Shown: piece after piece, positions 12,010 to 12,500 of the stretch
Layout of the letters: each line of letters begins with the position of its first letter
Numbering within the stretch: position 1 is the stretch's first letter
Source of the DNA: Symbiodinium natans
Taxonomy: Eukaryota > Sar > Dinophyceae > Suessiales > Symbiodiniaceae
Reading direction: 5' to 3'
Length of the DNA stretch: 12,500 nucleotides
Assembly (NCBI GenBank): GCA_905221605.1
Contig: CAJNDS010002079.1
Coordinates: forward strand, 470,001 to 482,500
The notes under the pieces: model-generated
The model's input: the letters and a program-made list of their open reading frames with translations, nothing else
Told to the model about the DNA's origin: nothing
Databases searched by the model: none
Translations under genes and position numbers: made by a program

Positions 12010-12049
12010 GCTCAGCCCATTGCGCTGGAGTGGGATTGCGAGGCTGGAT
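12010..12049 (+). CDS. Candidate 40-nt exon, product unknown
   Basis: AGCCTCTCAAATCCTAG|G (12008-12009) to GTAGGG (12050) bounds AQPIALEWDCEAG in one frame and LSPLRWSGIARLD in another. The second ends in phase 0, matching the frame of the candidate exon at 12291-12332 across a 241-nt GT-AG intron. A minus acceptor (CAATCCCACTCCAG) overlaps it. Confidence 0.25.
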
Positions 12050-12234
12050 GTAGGGTTTAGGGTCTCGGGTTTCGGGGTTCTCTCGGCTGTCTAGGAGGTA
12101 AGTTCTTAGCGCTTCGGGCTTGTAGCGTTTAGGGTTTAGGTTTTGGGAGTATTTGTCTAGGAGGCAAGGTTTTGCGAGCTTCAATGAGCTTTGCGGGGCT
12201 TGGGGTGTCAATAAGCTAGGACTTTGTGTCTCTG
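12050..12234 (+). repeat. TTTAGGG-like remnants with a diverged duplication
   Basis: Short T-type runs at 12050-12076 and 12127-12145. TGTCTAGGAGG occurs at 12088 and 12154 with related downstream sequence; the first is followed by a perfect GTAAGT donor-like word (12098-12103). Confidence 0.6.
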
Positions 12235-12270
12235 AACCCTAAAACCCCTAAAACCCTAAACCCCAAACCC
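12235..12270 (-). repeat. Short CCCTAAA-like block
   Basis: CCCTAAAA, CCCCTAAAA, CCCTAAA and CCCCAAA units. Confidence 0.8.
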
Positions 12271-12290
12271 TTGAACTAGCACAGCTTTAG

Positions 12291-12332
12291 GAAACCCAGC
12301 TGACACTGGGGGATGAGTGCGGCTCATTTTTG
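12291..12332 (+). CDS. Candidate 42-nt exon, product unknown
   Basis: GCACAGCTTTAG|G (12289-12290) to TTTTTG|GTTTTGGGG (12333) bounds exactly 14 codons reading ETQLTLGDECGSFL. The minus alternative (CTCATCCCCCAG acceptor, frame SAGFPKAVLVQ) is also good. Confidence 0.25.
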
Positions 12333-12440
12333 GTTTTGGGGTCTAGGGTCTAAGGTTTCGGGTTGAGGGTTTAGGGGTTAGGGTTTAGGGTTTAGGGTGC
12401 AAGCACTCAAACACCTGGGTTTGGGTAGGGTTTAGGTTAC
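12333..12440 (+). repeat. TTTAGGG-like block, two parts
   Basis: Degenerate start (TTTTGGGGTCTAGGGTCTAAGG), three cleaner heptamers to 12397, then TTTGGGTAGGGTTTAGG at 12420-12436 after a short unique gap. The remaining bases to 12500 hold nothing recognised. Confidence 0.8.
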
Positions 12441-12500
12441 TTTCATCCATGTTGTGGTTAGTCTCATCAGGGCTTGCGGCTAAGTTCTTCTGGCTAGCTG

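Noticed and set aside
11999-12211. 70-codon minus frame
   Set aside because: Contains translated repeat words (NPK, DPK, NPT) from the T-type remnants and overlaps better-bounded exon candidates on the other strand.
1-12500. tRNA, rRNA or bacterial-style operons
   Set aside because: No cloverleaf with conserved T-loop, no rRNA core words, no ribosome-binding-site-spaced ORFs found.

Overview
Eukaryotic nuclear DNA with no prokaryote-style gene layout and no long open reading frame of non-repeat origin. About half of the window consists of telomere-like heptamers of the TTTAGGG / CCCTAAA (Arabidopsis) type. They are split into roughly 45 separate blocks of about 15 to 370 bp, with variant units CCCCTAAA, CCCCAAA, CCCTAAG and CCCTGAA. 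The blocks occur on both strands and switch orientation more than twenty times, so this is not a chromosome end. This repeat type is known from plants, many algae and dinoflagellates. The mix of dispersed telomere-like repeats, short GC-rich islands with AG|G acceptor-like edges and other simple repeats fits a dinoflagellate-like genome best. That is an inference; no taxon-specific gene is recognisable.

Layout. 1-1290: short T-oriented (TTTAGGG) and C-oriented (CCCTAAA) blocks with a 22-base poly-G. 1294-3018: mostly C-oriented arrays, including a 25-copy octamer array (2672-2871). 3021-3079: a GC-rich island lying exactly between a C array ending in CCCAG and a T array starting GTTTAGGG. 3080-4693: mixed blocks. 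4694-5424: the longest repeat-free stretch, with a 145-bp hairpin element. 5425-6396: short blocks alternating with islands. 6396-6689: ATGGC and GTAT-type microsatellites. 6694-6829: the best protein-like island. 6841-7213: a large CCCCAAA array. 7214-8298: spacers and T/C blocks. 8299-9413: long C arrays with a homogenised CCCTAAG section, then a long T array. 9414-10850: T blocks mixed with a 65-bp tandem duplication, a second hairpin element and other small duplications. 10852-12500: C and T blocks, a GGGA/GA microsatellite and several islands.

Main interpretation, a hypothesis rather than a demonstrated gene: many 40-135 bp islands between blocks are GC-rich, lack stops in at least one frame, and have an AG acceptor (usually AG|G, often after a pyrimidine-rich run) on one side and a GT donor on the other. 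The donor is often the first GT of a TTTAGGG array. This looks like one or more fragmented genes whose introns begin with TTTAGGG repeats and end with CCCTAAA repeats, so the intron ends are complementary. The weakness is that for most islands an equally plausible exon can be drawn on the opposite strand, and every TTTAGGG unit supplies a GT for free. I therefore give exon candidates low confidence, mark unresolved strands with a dot, and assign no function.
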